From Arthrospira sp. PCC 9108 (lineage in GTDB: Bacteria; Cyanobacteriota; Cyanobacteriia; Cyanobacteriales; Microcoleaceae): a DNA stretch of 64,000 bases. The translations under genes and the position numbers were made by a program. Under the pieces are notes generated by a model, which made no database searches, was not told where the DNA came from, and saw only the letters and a list, made by a program, of their open reading frames with translations. The stretch is taken from the NCBI GenBank assembly GCA_016745315.1, contig CP066886.1, forward strand, positions 372,001 to 436,000. The letters run 5' to 3'. Shown here one piece after another: positions 17,737 to 27,240 of this stretch. The number at the start of each line of letters is the position of its first letter. Within the stretch, counting starts at the first letter, position 1.

Positions 17737-20700
17737 GTGTTTACAAATTTCTTTATTAAACGTCCAGTTTTTGCCACTGTCTGTTCCCTGGTCATCATCC
17801 TAGTGGGTTTTGTGGGATTTACCCGACTACCTGTGCAAGAATTTCCGAGCATTGATCCTCCGGTTGTCAGAGTTAGGACTACCTATCCGGGGGCGAATGC
17901 GGAAGTAGTCGAAACAGAAGTTACGGAAATTCTGGAGGCGGCTATTAACGGGGTTCAAGGACTAAGAACGATGACCTCCTCCAGTAGAGAGGGGCTAAGT
18001 TCTATCAATGTTGAGTTTGAATTGGAACGGGATTTAGAAGTAGCCGTCCAGGATGTTCTCTCCCGTGTATCTAGGGCGACGGGGCGACTACCTTCTGATG
18101 TGAATAACCCGGTAGTTTCTAAGGATGGTAGCGACGACGATCGCATTATGTGGATTGCCATATATGGCGATCGCTTTAGCACCTTAGAACTCAGTAATTA
18201 TGCCGACCAATTCCTGAGAAATTCCCTAGAAACCGTTAACGGAGTCGGCAGTATTTTCATAGGTGGGGAACGTCGCTACGCCATGAGAATTTGGCTAGAT
18301 GCCAAACGTATGGCAGCCCGTAATGTGACCCCCCTAGACGTAGAAAATGCCCTACAGAGACAAAACGTAGAAATCCCTAGCGGTCGCATCGAAGGGGAGA
18401 CCATGGAATTTCCCGTCCGCACCCTAGGAAGACTACAAACCCCCCCCGAATACGAAGACCTAATTATCAGGCGCAACCCCGACGGTACACAAATACGCAT
18501 CGGAGATATTGGCTATGCAGAAATCGGCGCAGAAAGCGATCGCACCATTGCCAGATTCAGGGGTCAACCCGCCGTTACCATAGGAGTTAGTAGACTTTCC
18601 GACGCGAACCTTTTAGAAGTAGCTACAGGGGTGAAGGAAAGAATGAAAGAACTTTCCCAAAACTTCCCCGACGGCATGAACTATACCGTAGCAGTAGACT
18701 ACTCGGAATTTGTGCAAGTTGCCATTGATGAAGTATGGCAAAGTCTCCTGTTAGCCATATCCCTGGTGGTATTAGTTATCTTCCTATTTCTGAAAAACTG
18801 GCGGGCTACCCTAATTCCCACCATCACCATTCCCGTCTCATTAATCGGCGCATTTGGGGCGATGTTTTTTCTGGGATTCTCCATTAATGTCTTGACCCTA
18901 TTTGCCCTAACTCTAGCCACCGGATTAGTGGTAGATGATACCATTGTGGTTTTAGAAAATATCGTCCGCTATATTGACGAGAAGAAAATGCACCCTTTCC
19001 AGGCTGCCATTCATGCCATGGGGGAGGTTGTCTTTGCTGTAATTGCCACTACTGTGGTGCTAATTGCCGTATTTGTGCCCGTCAGTTTTTCCGGGGGAGC
19101 CACCGGACAAATTTTTAATGAATTTGCCATCACCCTAGCCATTTCTGTGGTGTTCTCATCCTTCGTTGCTCTCACCTTAGCGCCCGCTGTTTCGGCGATT
19201 ATCTTAAAACCATCCCACAGCAGTAACAACCTGTTGATGAGGCTGCTATCAGCCCCTCTGAATGTCTTTGATTGGCTCCTCGATCGCATCGCCAATATCT
19301 ATGATGCCAGCCTGCGATTATTGATATCATTTAAACCTGTGATTTTGCTGGGTTTTGTAGCATCTCTAGGCCTCACAGCTTGGCTATTTGTACAATTGCC
19401 TCAAGGGTTTTTGCCAACGGAAGATAGGGGGCGAATTTTTGTGCCGATTAATGCTCCCGAAGGTGCAAGCATAAACTATACCAATAATGTGGTTAGGGAA
19501 GTTGAAGAAATCTTGGGTGATGTGCCGGAAATGCGGGCATTTTTTACCCTAACCGGATTTGGGAGAGGCGCAGCCCAAGCTAACCGAGGCTTTGCTTTTA
19601 CTAGCCTTGTCCCCTGGTCAGAACGTACAGAACCGGAACAGTCTCAACAGGCGATCGTCCGACGTTTATTTGGCAAGTTTTCCCAAATTACCGATGCCAT
19701 GGTATTTGCCATTAACCCGAGTTCACTACCAGGAAGTCGCCTCGGTCAACCTGTACAATTTGTGCTTCAGGGAAATGATATTAGCGAGTTAGCACAAGTT
19801 TCTGAACAATTGGCTATGGCGGCGAATGAATTACCTCAATTAGTGAATATGGACACCGATTTAAAGCTGAATAAGCCGGAATTAGTCCTAGAGGTAAATA
19901 GAGCCCAAGCTGGAAATTTGGGGGTTTCTGTGCAAGAAATAGCCCGGACTTTGCAAATTATGTTGGGTGGTCGGGAAATTACCAATTTTAACCAGGGAAA
20001 TCAACGTTATGAAGTGATAGTTAGGGGACAGTCGGAATTTCGGGCTAGTCCTGAAGATATTGGGGAAATATCTGTGCGATCGGAGTCCGGTCAAATGATC
20101 CCCCTCAGTAATTTGGTGACTATCCGTGACTCGACTCTACCACCACAAATTAACCACTTTAACCGCTTCCGGTCGGCGACTTTAGAAGGTAGTGCCGCCC
20201 CTGGATATAGTCTCGGTGAAGCCTTGGAAGCTCTCCAAGATTTAGCCGATCGCACTATTCCTGAGACCATGAGAACAGACTTAGCTGGAGAGTCCCGCGA
20301 GTTTAGTCAGGCTGGAGATGCGACAATTTACATTTTCGGGTTGTCCCTAGCGTTTATTTTCCTAACTTTGGCGGCGCAGTTTGAAAGTTTTGTCGATCCA
20401 TTGGTGATTTTATTAGCGGTCCCCCTATCCCTATTAGGTGCTTTTGGGGCGCTATGGTTGGCGGAATTGGAGTTAAATATTTATAGCCGCATTGGTTTGA
20501 TTATGTTAATCGGACTTTCGACTAAAAACTCGATTCTCATTGTGGAATTTGCTAACCAACTGCGGGAAATGGGGCGGTCTATTAGTCAGGCGGCGATCGA
20601 AGCTGGAAAAGTCCGATTTCGCCCCATTTTGATGACGGCTTTATCAACTATTTTTGGGGTGATGCCTCTGGCTTTTGCGACGGGTGCGGGTGCGGTTAGT

Positions 20701-21033
20701 CGGGTTTCTATTGGTATGTCAGTAATGGGAGGAATGCTGGTTTCCACTCTACTGAGTTTGTATATTGTGCCAGTGTTTTATATCATTGCGACCACTTTAC
20801 AGTCCCGTTTAGTTGGTGACAAACACCCCGCAGCCCGTCAGGTTTCAGAACCTGTTTATTATGCCCCCGAAAATGCCAATGGTAACGGTTACACTATCAT
20901 AACTGGCAATGGTAATGGCAATGGCAATGGTAATGGCAATGGCAATGGCAATGGCAATGGCAAAACCAAAACCACTGTTAATAAACCTGTAGAAACAGCC
21001 CCCAAATCCAGTCATGATAGTTCCCAAAACTGA
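17737..21033 (+). CDS. RND efflux pump (HAE1/AcrB type)
   Basis: This 1098-residue proton-driven pump exports hydrophobic compounds. The N-terminus MFTNFFIKRPVFATVC and the motif ATGLVVDDTIVVLENI, with the paired Asp residues of the proton relay in the fourth helix, identify the HAE1 subfamily. Two halves of a periplasmic domain followed by helices are present. The start is GTG. The C-terminus carries a Gly-Asn tandem repeat that is unusual for the family. The stop at 21031-21033 directly abuts the stop of the opposite-strand gene. Confidence 0.95.
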   Translation: MFTNFFIKRPVFATVCSLVIILVGFVGFTRLPVQEFPSIDPPVVRVRTTYPGANAEVVETEVTEILEAAINGVQGLRTMTSSSREGLSSINVEFELERDLEVAVQDVLSRVSRATGRLPSDVNNPVVSKDGSDDDRIMWIAIYGDRFSTLELSNYADQFLRNSLETVNGVGSIFIGGERRYAMRIWLDAKRMAARNVTPLDVENALQRQNVEIPSGRIEGETMEFPVRTLGRLQTPPEYEDLIIRRNPDGTQIRIGDIGYAEIGAESDRTIARFRGQPAVTIGVSRLSDANLLEVATGVKERMKELSQNFPDGMNYTVAVDYSEFVQVAIDEVWQSLLLAISLVVLVIFLFLKNWRATLIPTITIPVSLIGAFGAMFFLGFSINVLTLFALTLATGLVVDDTIVVLENIVRYIDEKKMHPFQAAIHAMGEVVFAVIATTVVLIAVFVPVSFSGGATGQIFNEFAITLAISVVFSSFVALTLAPAVSAIILKPSHSSNNLLMRLLSAPLNVFDWLLDRIANIYDASLRLLISFKPVILLGFVASLGLTAWLFVQLPQGFLPTEDRGRIFVPINAPEGASINYTNNVVREVEEILGDVPEMRAFFTLTGFGRGAAQANRGFAFTSLVPWSERTEPEQSQQAIVRRLFGKFSQITDAMVFAINPSSLPGSRLGQPVQFVLQGNDISELAQVSEQLAMAANELPQLVNMDTDLKLNKPELVLEVNRAQAGNLGVSVQEIARTLQIMLGGREITNFNQGNQRYEVIVRGQSEFRASPEDIGEISVRSESGQMIPLSNLVTIRDSTLPPQINHFNRFRSATLEGSAAPGYSLGEALEALQDLADRTIPETMRTDLAGESREFSQAGDATIYIFGLSLAFIFLTLAAQFESFVDPLVILLAVPLSLLGAFGALWLAELELNIYSRIGLIMLIGLSTKNSILIVEFANQLREMGRSISQAAIEAGKVRFRPILMTALSTIFGVMPLAFATGAGAVSRVSIGMSVMGGMLVSTLLSLYIVPVFYIIATTLQSRLVGDKHPAARQVSEPVYYAPENANGNGYTIITGNGNGNGNGNGNGNGNGNGKTKTTVNKPVETAPKSSHDSSQN
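20905..20958 (+). repeat. Hexanucleotide tandem repeat coding (Gly-Asn)n
   Basis: Nine copies of GGYAAT encode a Gly-Asn tail near the pump C-terminus. Hexamer slippage would change length without a frameshift, so copy number probably varies between strains. Confidence 0.9.
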
Positions 21034-21663
21034 TTAAACCGAAACGGTTTCGACACCATTAATTAAAGCCACCAAGCCGAAAACAATAAATAAACATCCA
21101 CTGGCGGCGGTAATGGTACGTTCGGAAATGCGACCGGCAATTATGCGGCCTCCTAAAACGGCGATCGCTGTTGAGATACTATGCCCTAAAATCACCCCGG
21201 ATATTACTCCCACGGGGTGATAAGTGGCTGCTAAAGCAATGGTAGCAATTTGAGTGCGATCGCCCCACTCCCCGATAAAAGTTAAAGTAAACGCTTCCAG
21301 CAATATCCCCAGCTTCGACTTCTTTTTAGCTAAATTAGACCCAGCCACCGCCTTCATAGCCTCCTCTTCTTCCTCACCACAGGACTGAGAGGATGGCATT
21401 TGACTAGCTTGGTATAACAATTTAATTCCAAATATACTAAACAGGAAAATGGTCGCCCAGTGGAGATAACTAGGCGGCAAGAAAGCCACCACTCGACCCA
21501 TAACGACAGCAATAATTGTCATAGATGCCAAAGCTGCTATCACCCCGGCAAAAACCAGCCTTCTGGGGTATCGCATTGACAAAATAGCAGCGATAAAAAA
21601 GGTTTTATCACCTAATTCCGACAAGCTAATCAATAAAAGTCCCGCTGTAAATGCAGTTAACAT
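21034..21663 (-). CDS. TMEM165/GDT1 (UPF0016) cation transporter
   Basis: This membrane protein of about 209 residues belongs to the GDT1 family, which moves Mn2+ or Ca2+ against protons; a cyanobacterial member exports Mn2+ from the cytoplasm. The two family motifs are present: SELGDKTFFIA near residue 14 and GEWGDRTQIATIA near residue 128. Each is followed by hydrophobic helices, with an acidic loop (CGEEEEEAMK) between. The ATG at 21663 is preferred because the family begins there; the frame is open to 21708. Confidence 0.92.
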   Translation of the reverse strand: MLTAFTAGLLLISLSELGDKTFFIAAILSMRYPRRLVFAGVIAALASMTIIAVVMGRVVAFLPPSYLHWATIFLFSIFGIKLLYQASQMPSSQSCGEEEEEAMKAVAGSNLAKKKSKLGILLEAFTLTFIGEWGDRTQIATIALAATYHPVGVISGVILGHSISTAIAVLGGRIIAGRISERTITAASGCLFIVFGLVALINGVETVSV

Positions 21664-21708
21664 ATTATCAGTATTTTCTCCCTTAGAATAGATAGGACAG
21701 GGGGGCAT

Positions 21709-22073
21709 CTAAGAACAGCCCCAGGTTATTATATCATTAATTAGATGAAGATTTCCGGTTAAATTTGGGGGGATATATCAAGAGCAAATTTCATAAATTA
21801 ATCATATTGCCTTCATTCCACTTTCATATTTTCCGAAATCCGATAATATCAACCCATTACAAATGAGTAAGATGATAGTGATTATGGAGAGTCCCCCTAC
21901 CAGAACCGAGAGCGATCGCAGTAGGTTCAGCCTTGAATTGTGCCAAATCCGTCCCTAGCAGGAGTAAAATGGTAAAGAGGGAATGGTATTCTCGGCAGGT
22001 GGCTCCAGAAGCTGTGCCGAGAGGACAAGCCACCCTGCCACCAGTGGAAACAATTATATCTTTTAGGTTTCTT
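21709..22073. other. Gene-free region between GDT1 and malQ
   Basis: The two genes are divergent, so this is their shared upstream region. An open frame runs from 21933 into malQ, but its first 47 residues do not resemble a protein domain. Confidence 0.45.
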
Positions 22074-23591
22074 ATGTCATTTCAGCCCAGATCTAGCGGC
22101 ATTTTACTACACCCTACCTCCCTGCCAGGTCGATATGGCATCGGGGATATAGGACCCAATGCTTATCAGTTTGTGGACTTTCTCAGAGACAGTCACCAAC
22201 AACTGTGGCAAATCCTGCCCCTAGGTCCAACCGGGTTTGGTAATTCTCCTTACCTTTCCTATTCCGCCTTTGCGGGAAATCCTCTGTTAATCAGTCCTGA
22301 TATGTTAGCCGAGACAGGACTACTGACCAAAAAAGATTTAGACAAAATCCCCACCCTACCTACAGATATGGTGGATTTTGACCGGGTAAAAGAACTGAAA
22401 ACCCCCCTATTTCTCAAAGCCTTCCAGAATTTTCGGAAACAGGAACCATCAGACCTTCATGGAGAATTTGATGAGTTTTGCCGCCAGAAAAGCTACTGGC
22501 TAGATGACTATGCGTTTTTTATGGCTCTCAAAGATGCCCAAGGCGGAGCCAGTTGGCACACTTGGGATGATGAAATTTCCCGGCGCAAACCGGAGGCGAT
22601 GAAAAAATGGCAGGAAAAACTGGGCGAAGAAATCTTTTTCCATAAGTATCTGCAATTTACCTTCAATCGTCAGTGGGCGAATTTGAAGCGCTACGCCAAC
22701 GAACAAGGAATCCAGATTTTTGGGGATTTAGCGATTTATGTAGCCCATGATAGTGCTGATGTGTGGTCTCATCCTGAAATTTTCTGTTTGGACGGAGAAA
22801 CCGGAGAAGCGTCTTTAATGGCAGGAGTCCCACCAGATTACTTTAGCGAAAGTGGTCAACTGTGGGGTAATCCGGTTTATAACTGGGATCGCCTTAAACA
22901 AAATGGGTTTGATTGGTGGGTGCATCGTATTCAATCGATGTTGGATTATGTAGACCTAATTCGGATTGACCATTTCCGGGGTCTGGAATCTTTTTGGGCA
23001 GTTCCCCAAGGCGAAACTACTGCCATGAATGGTGAGTGGGTAAATGCACCGGGAGAGGATCTATTCCACACGATTGAGGAAAAGTTAGGGCGGCTGCCGA
23101 TTATTGCTGAAGATTTGGGGATTATTACGCCAGAGGTGGAAGCCTTGCGGGATAAATTTGAGTTACCTGGTATGAAGGTGCTACATTTTGCATTTGATTC
23201 GGGACGGGATAACCCCTATTTACCCTATAACTACACTTCCCCTAATTGGGTGGTGTATACGGGAACCCATGATAATGATACGACTGTGGGCTGGTTTAAT
23301 AATCGATCGCTTAAACAACAAGCCTATGTAACTCGTTATTTAGGTTATTTAGGTGAGGTGCTAAATGATGGCATTCACTGGGATATGATTCGGCTGGCTT
23401 TGTCATCAGTAGCTAATCAGGCAATTTTGCCCCTACAAGATGTGTTGGGATTGGGAAGTGAGGCTAAAATGAATAAACCCAGTACCGCTGAGGGTAACTG
23501 GGCTTGGCGTTGTGAACCTGGGTTGCTAACTGATGAAATTGGCGATCGCCTGAAGTTCTGGACAGATACCTACGGACGCGCGCCTAGATAA
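22074..23591 (+). CDS. malQ: 4-alpha-glucanotransferase (amylomaltase)
   Basis: This 505-residue GH77 enzyme transfers malto-oligosaccharide chains and releases glucose during glycogen turnover. Family segments are SSGILLHPTSLPGRYGIGDIG at the N-terminus, LIRIDHFRGLESFWAVP with the nucleophile Asp, PIIAEDLGIITPEV with the acid/base Glu, and YTGTHDNDTTVGWF with the third Asp. I chose ATG 22074 because the family starts directly after it. Confidence 0.96.
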   Translation: MSFQPRSSGILLHPTSLPGRYGIGDIGPNAYQFVDFLRDSHQQLWQILPLGPTGFGNSPYLSYSAFAGNPLLISPDMLAETGLLTKKDLDKIPTLPTDMVDFDRVKELKTPLFLKAFQNFRKQEPSDLHGEFDEFCRQKSYWLDDYAFFMALKDAQGGASWHTWDDEISRRKPEAMKKWQEKLGEEIFFHKYLQFTFNRQWANLKRYANEQGIQIFGDLAIYVAHDSADVWSHPEIFCLDGETGEASLMAGVPPDYFSESGQLWGNPVYNWDRLKQNGFDWWVHRIQSMLDYVDLIRIDHFRGLESFWAVPQGETTAMNGEWVNAPGEDLFHTIEEKLGRLPIIAEDLGIITPEVEALRDKFELPGMKVLHFAFDSGRDNPYLPYNYTSPNWVVYTGTHDNDTTVGWFNNRSLKQQAYVTRYLGYLGEVLNDGIHWDMIRLALSSVANQAILPLQDVLGLGSEAKMNKPSTAEGNWAWRCEPGLLTDEIGDRLKFWTDTYGRAPR

Positions 23592-23610
23592 TCCTAGATA
23601 ATAAGGTGAA

Positions 23611-24525
23611 CTAGGAACTGGGAAGATCGGCGGTTTCGTCGCTATTCCCAGCCTTAAATACGGCTTCCTGGACCATTCCTGGTTCCCCTAAGCGTCTGGC
23701 TTCGCCGTTGTTGACTTTCACCAATACGCCCCCGGCATTTCCGGCTACTACTACCACTTCAGTTTTAGCTTTCCAGGTTTTTTGAGTGCCACCGGGTAAT
23801 ATTCCCTGAAATTCGGTTTTTCCGTCTATTTCAATCAGTACCCAAGACTCGTCCTTAACCACTATTCCCACTTCAACATCCTGAATAATAGGTTGTGGTG
23901 CGGGTGCGGGTGCGGGTGCGGGTGCGGGTACGGGTGCGGGTGCGGGTGCGGGTGCGGAAGATTGAGACACTAACTGACCCTGTGGGGGGGGTGGTGTTGT
24001 GGTTGCTGGATTTGGCTGTGGGGTGACAACATCCTCGGTAGCTGATTCTGTCTGTGTAACTGCTAATTCACCGGATTGGGGAACCAGATAAGATAGGGCA
24101 TTAACGGCACAAATAATCAGTAGAGTATAAGTTAGATACAGATGAGTTGGCCGTAATTGTGGCATAGACAGCAATTTAAGCGATCGCACCAGAGTATTTT
24201 CCCCAGGTTCGGGTAAAAAGAAATTGGCTAACTCCTCTCCATTTAACCCCAAAGCATCTGCATATTGGCGAATCAGACCCTGAGTATAAATAGGTTCAGG
24301 TAGGCTATCTATTTTACCTTCTTCGATGGCTTGGAGTAAATGGGTGCGAATACGGGTATAAGCCGCCACCATACCCAAGGAGAAGGAATTTTTCATCCTG
24401 GCATCACGCAACTGTTGACCAATATCTGATAGGCGTTGTGCCTGGTCATGATCAACTCGATTTTGTGGTTGCTTGTGATTTTCGGATCTATTTTTAAAAA
24501 TTGGGTGAGTAAGAGTTAATTTCAT
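23611..24525 (-). CDS. rodZ: RodZ-like cytoskeletal membrane protein
   Basis: RodZ links the MreB cytoskeleton to the cell-wall machinery. The order is typical: a cytoplasmic helix-turn-helix (about residues 34-92, LRDARMKNSFSLGMVAAYTR), a positively charged juxtamembrane segment, one membrane helix (LYLTYTLLIICAVNALSYLV, about 128-147), a Pro/Ala/Thr-rich linker and a C-terminal beta domain (DUF4115, ESWVLIEIDGKTEFQGIL). The Pro-Ala linker is encoded by a tandem hexamer repeat. It follows the pseudouridine synthase gene by 12 bases, so they are co-transcribed. Confidence 0.88.
   Translation of the reverse strand: MKLTLTHPIFKNRSENHKQPQNRVDHDQAQRLSDIGQQLRDARMKNSFSLGMVAAYTRIRTHLLQAIEEGKIDSLPEPIYTQGLIRQYADALGLNGEELANFFLPEPGENTLVRSLKLLSMPQLRPTHLYLTYTLLIICAVNALSYLVPQSGELAVTQTESATEDVVTPQPNPATTTPPPPQGQLVSQSSAPAPAPAPVPAPAPAPAPAPQPIIQDVEVGIVVKDESWVLIEIDGKTEFQGILPGGTQKTWKAKTEVVVVAGNAGGVLVKVNNGEARRLGEPGMVQEAVFKAGNSDETADLPSS
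23897..23956 (-). repeat. Hexanucleotide tandem repeat coding (Pro-Ala)n
   Basis: Ten units of GGTGCG, one of them GGTACG, encode the Pro-Ala linker of RodZ. The linker length probably varies between strains without shifting the frame. Confidence 0.9.
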
Positions 24526-24537
24526 AAGCCATGATCC

Positions 24538-25311
24538 TCAAGAACAACTGCCAGATTTCCAGACACGGACTCGATTCTTTAGCAAATGCACTTCAGAGTT
24601 TTTCAGGGATCTATATTCACCTGAAGCTAATTCAGGTTTCCCAGTCGAGTTGAGATAAATAGGCCCAATTGCTGTCCGATGCAGTTGAACCACAGGATAA
24701 CCGAGAGCCTCTGCTACTCGCCGAATCTGTCGGTTTCTCCCTTCTCGTAAAACCACTTCTAGCAAAGTCTGAGAGCCGCGAGGTTTCCCGATGCGCCTAA
24801 CTTTAGCTGGTAATGTGTTTTTACCAGATAGTAGGATACCTTGTCTCCACTGTTCTAAAACAGATTCTGGAGGACAGCCTTGGACTAGAACTTGATAGGT
24901 TTTAGCTACATGATAACGGGGATGGGTTAAAAGAAATGTCAGTTCACCATCATTTGTGATCAGTAATGCTCCGGTTGAGTCGGTATCTAAGCGACCCACG
25001 GGGTGCAGTCCCTGTCCGACTTGGAGTTGACGCGGGAGCAGGTCTAAAACGGTTTTTCGGCCTTGGGGTTCTGCACAGGTGGAAACTACGCCTAGGGGTT
25101 TATTTAGCAGTAGGTATAGGGGTTGGGGTTGACTGGAAGGGTGCAGTGCGCGTCCGTCAATTTCAATGCGATCGCATTTAGGGTCTGCTTTCTGGCCTAA
25201 ATAAGCCTGATCGCCATTTACCTTGACCCTTCCTGATAGTATCATCTCCTCGGCATGGCGACGAGAGGCGACTCCCCAGTGAGATATGATTTTCTGTAGC
25301 CGTTCATTCAT
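24538..25311 (-). CDS. rRNA pseudouridine synthase (RsuA/RluB family)
   Basis: This 257-residue enzyme isomerises a uridine in ribosomal RNA. An N-terminal S4 RNA-binding domain (MNERLQKIISHWGVASRRHA) precedes the catalytic domain, where the active-site Asp is in GRLDTDSTGALLITNDG. The C-terminal part includes REGRNRQIRRVAEALGYPV, a family signature. Which rRNA position is modified cannot be told from sequence alone; RluB-like (23S) is most likely. It is upstream of rodZ in one transcript. Confidence 0.93.
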   Translation of the reverse strand: MNERLQKIISHWGVASRRHAEEMILSGRVKVNGDQAYLGQKADPKCDRIEIDGRALHPSSQPQPLYLLLNKPLGVVSTCAEPQGRKTVLDLLPRQLQVGQGLHPVGRLDTDSTGALLITNDGELTFLLTHPRYHVAKTYQVLVQGCPPESVLEQWRQGILLSGKNTLPAKVRRIGKPRGSQTLLEVVLREGRNRQIRRVAEALGYPVVQLHRTAIGPIYLNSTGKPELASGEYRSLKNSEVHLLKNRVRVWKSGSCS

Positions 25312-25546
25312 AGAGTTTCGGGACAGGGGATCCCAGATTTGCCCGGGTGGATGTTGGATTACAACGGGGTGATTTGCTGGGTAGAAGGCACTGATTTTCC
25401 TTAATTATGGGAGTTATAGGAGTTCCCGTAGTAGTGGCTCAATCTGTAGGTGAGACTGACGAGTTAGATTCTTGCATATATCTATGCTGTATATACCAAT
25501 ATTACAGCAATTCTTGATTTTTTGATCACAAATAAACAGCGAGATT

Positions 25547-26239
25547 ATGACGGGTACGAAAACTGAGCAAAAGAAACTGATCGGAACGGTTCTATCGGCG
25601 GCGCTGCAGCTTTGGCTGCGATCGCAAGTTGAGGGCGTAGAATCTTTAAAGGTCCATGTGGGAGGTGGTAACCGATCGCTACTGAAGGGTTCTATTCCCA
25701 CGGTGTCAGTCTCAGCTAGGGCTGTGATTTACCAAGGTTTGCATCTTTCCCAAGTAGTTTTGGGAAGTTCCGGTATCCGTATTAATTTAGGTCAGGTTCT
25801 CCAGGGTAAGCCTTTACAACTGCTCGAAGCGATCGAGGTTGATTGTGATTTGCAAATTCTCGCCTCGGATCTTAATGCTTCGGTGAGTTCGCCACTTTTA
25901 GCCAATGCCATTACCGAACTGCTAGAGTCTCGCTTACCATTGACTGAGGGAACCCTAGAAAATCTGCAATTAAGGCTAAATAGCGATCGCCTGACCTTAA
26001 ATGCGGATTTAATAACTGATACCCATGGGGCGATCGCCTTTAGTTTAGATAGCCAATTACAGCGGATGAGTTCCACCCAACTATTACTACACCAGCCCTA
26101 TATCAAAGCCGATCCCCTGATTAGTGGGACTGTGCTAGAGTCAATTCCGATTGAGTTGGGAACTGATGTAGACATCGAGGATCTGAGCATCAGTGAGGAA
26201 CAGCTTACCCTGCGGGGAAAAATTTGGGTCAATCCCTAG
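25547..26239 (+). CDS. DUF2993 (LmeA-like) protein
   Basis: This 230-residue protein matches the DUF2993 family of cyanobacteria and actinobacteria, in which LmeA is a periplasmic phospholipase-like protein of mycobacteria. Features are the alternating beta-rich pattern and SSPLLANAITELLE in the middle. No signal peptide is clear; the hydrophobic stretch LSAALQLWLR at the start is weak. Function in cyanobacteria is unknown. It is convergent with cdsA. Confidence 0.7.
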   Translation: MTGTKTEQKKLIGTVLSAALQLWLRSQVEGVESLKVHVGGGNRSLLKGSIPTVSVSARAVIYQGLHLSQVVLGSSGIRINLGQVLQGKPLQLLEAIEVDCDLQILASDLNASVSSPLLANAITELLESRLPLTEGTLENLQLRLNSDRLTLNADLITDTHGAIAFSLDSQLQRMSSTQLLLHQPYIKADPLISGTVLESIPIELGTDVDIEDLSISEEQLTLRGKIWVNP

Positions 26240-26279
26240 GTTCTTAATAAAGGTAGCACTAGGGTGACAAAGTAGTAGA

Positions 26280-27125
26280 CTAGGGGGCGGTAAAAACATA
26301 GCTATCAGCGCGATCGAGAATGCCGCCGTGACCGGGGATGAGTTGACCGGAATCTTTGACTCCAGCATCGCGCTTCATCATTGATTCGGTCAGGTCTCCC
26401 AAAAGACTAGCTATGCCAATTATAATACCGAGGGCGAAACCTGTCCAGAGAAACTGCGGCCATTGCAGAAACCAAGCGCCAGCGATCGCCACTCCAATGC
26501 TGCCTAAAATCCCGAAGATAGCACCTTCTACGGTTTTTTTGGGGCTAATATCAGAAAGTCGCGTCCGCCCCAAAAATTTCCCAAAAATGTAAGCGCCAAT
26601 ATCAGCGGCCCAAATGCAACCAAAAGCCAGTAGGCTGGCGGTTAATCCTTCGGTGAGGGTATAGGATAAATCCCACGATGGCGGAAAGTATCTGAGTTGA
26701 GGTAGGTTAGTGGTGACATGGGTTAACAGGGGACTGGAACCATCTAGCCCCACCCGTAGCCTAATCCAATAACTGGGTAAGTATCCACCATAAAACAGAC
26801 CCAAAATGGAGGCGGCAATATCAGCAATGCTAGAGATTCTGGGTTGAAATAGCAAATAGAAGCAGATGAGGGTTCCGGCTAAGGCGAAGATAGCATCTAC
26901 TAGGTTGGGGGCGATCGCAGCGGTAATTAATAGGGCTTGACTGACGACTAGGGTAGTTTTACCGGCGGGTTCGATGCCTTTAGCCCGCACCAGTTGAAAG
27001 TATTCTAACTGACCTAGGTAAACAATCACCCCAAAGCCGAGGGTGAAGTACCATCCCCCTAGGGTTAGCATGATTAAGGCGAGGGCGATCGCCACAATTC
27101 CACTGATGACACGAGACCAAGACAT
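26280..27125 (-). CDS. cdsA: Phosphatidate cytidylyltransferase
   Basis: The enzyme makes CDP-diacylglycerol from CTP and phosphatidate at the membrane, the branch point for phosphatidylglycerol. It has 281 residues and about seven hydrophobic helices. The C-terminal signature KRDAGVKDSGQLIPGHGGIL, followed by DRADS, contains the conserved Asp residues. It is on the same strand as cbiT but separated by 115 bases. Confidence 0.95.
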   Translation of the reverse strand: MSWSRVISGIVAIALALIMLTLGGWYFTLGFGVIVYLGQLEYFQLVRAKGIEPAGKTTLVVSQALLITAAIAPNLVDAIFALAGTLICFYLLFQPRISSIADIAASILGLFYGGYLPSYWIRLRVGLDGSSPLLTHVTTNLPQLRYFPPSWDLSYTLTEGLTASLLAFGCIWAADIGAYIFGKFLGRTRLSDISPKKTVEGAIFGILGSIGVAIAGAWFLQWPQFLWTGFALGIIIGIASLLGDLTESMMKRDAGVKDSGQLIPGHGGILDRADSYVFTAP

Positions 27126-27240
27126 GGCTGATTGACAAGTTAGTTACACAAAGCGCAAATCCAGAAAAGCTAAGAGTTCATGAGCCCTGACCGCCTAGGG
27201 TGGAAATAAGGGGTGATTTCGACAGTCAACTTTTCCTGGT

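Noticed and set aside
21933..22073. 47-residue extension of MalQ
   Set aside because: It lacks family similarity; GH77 proteins start at the ATG at 22074.
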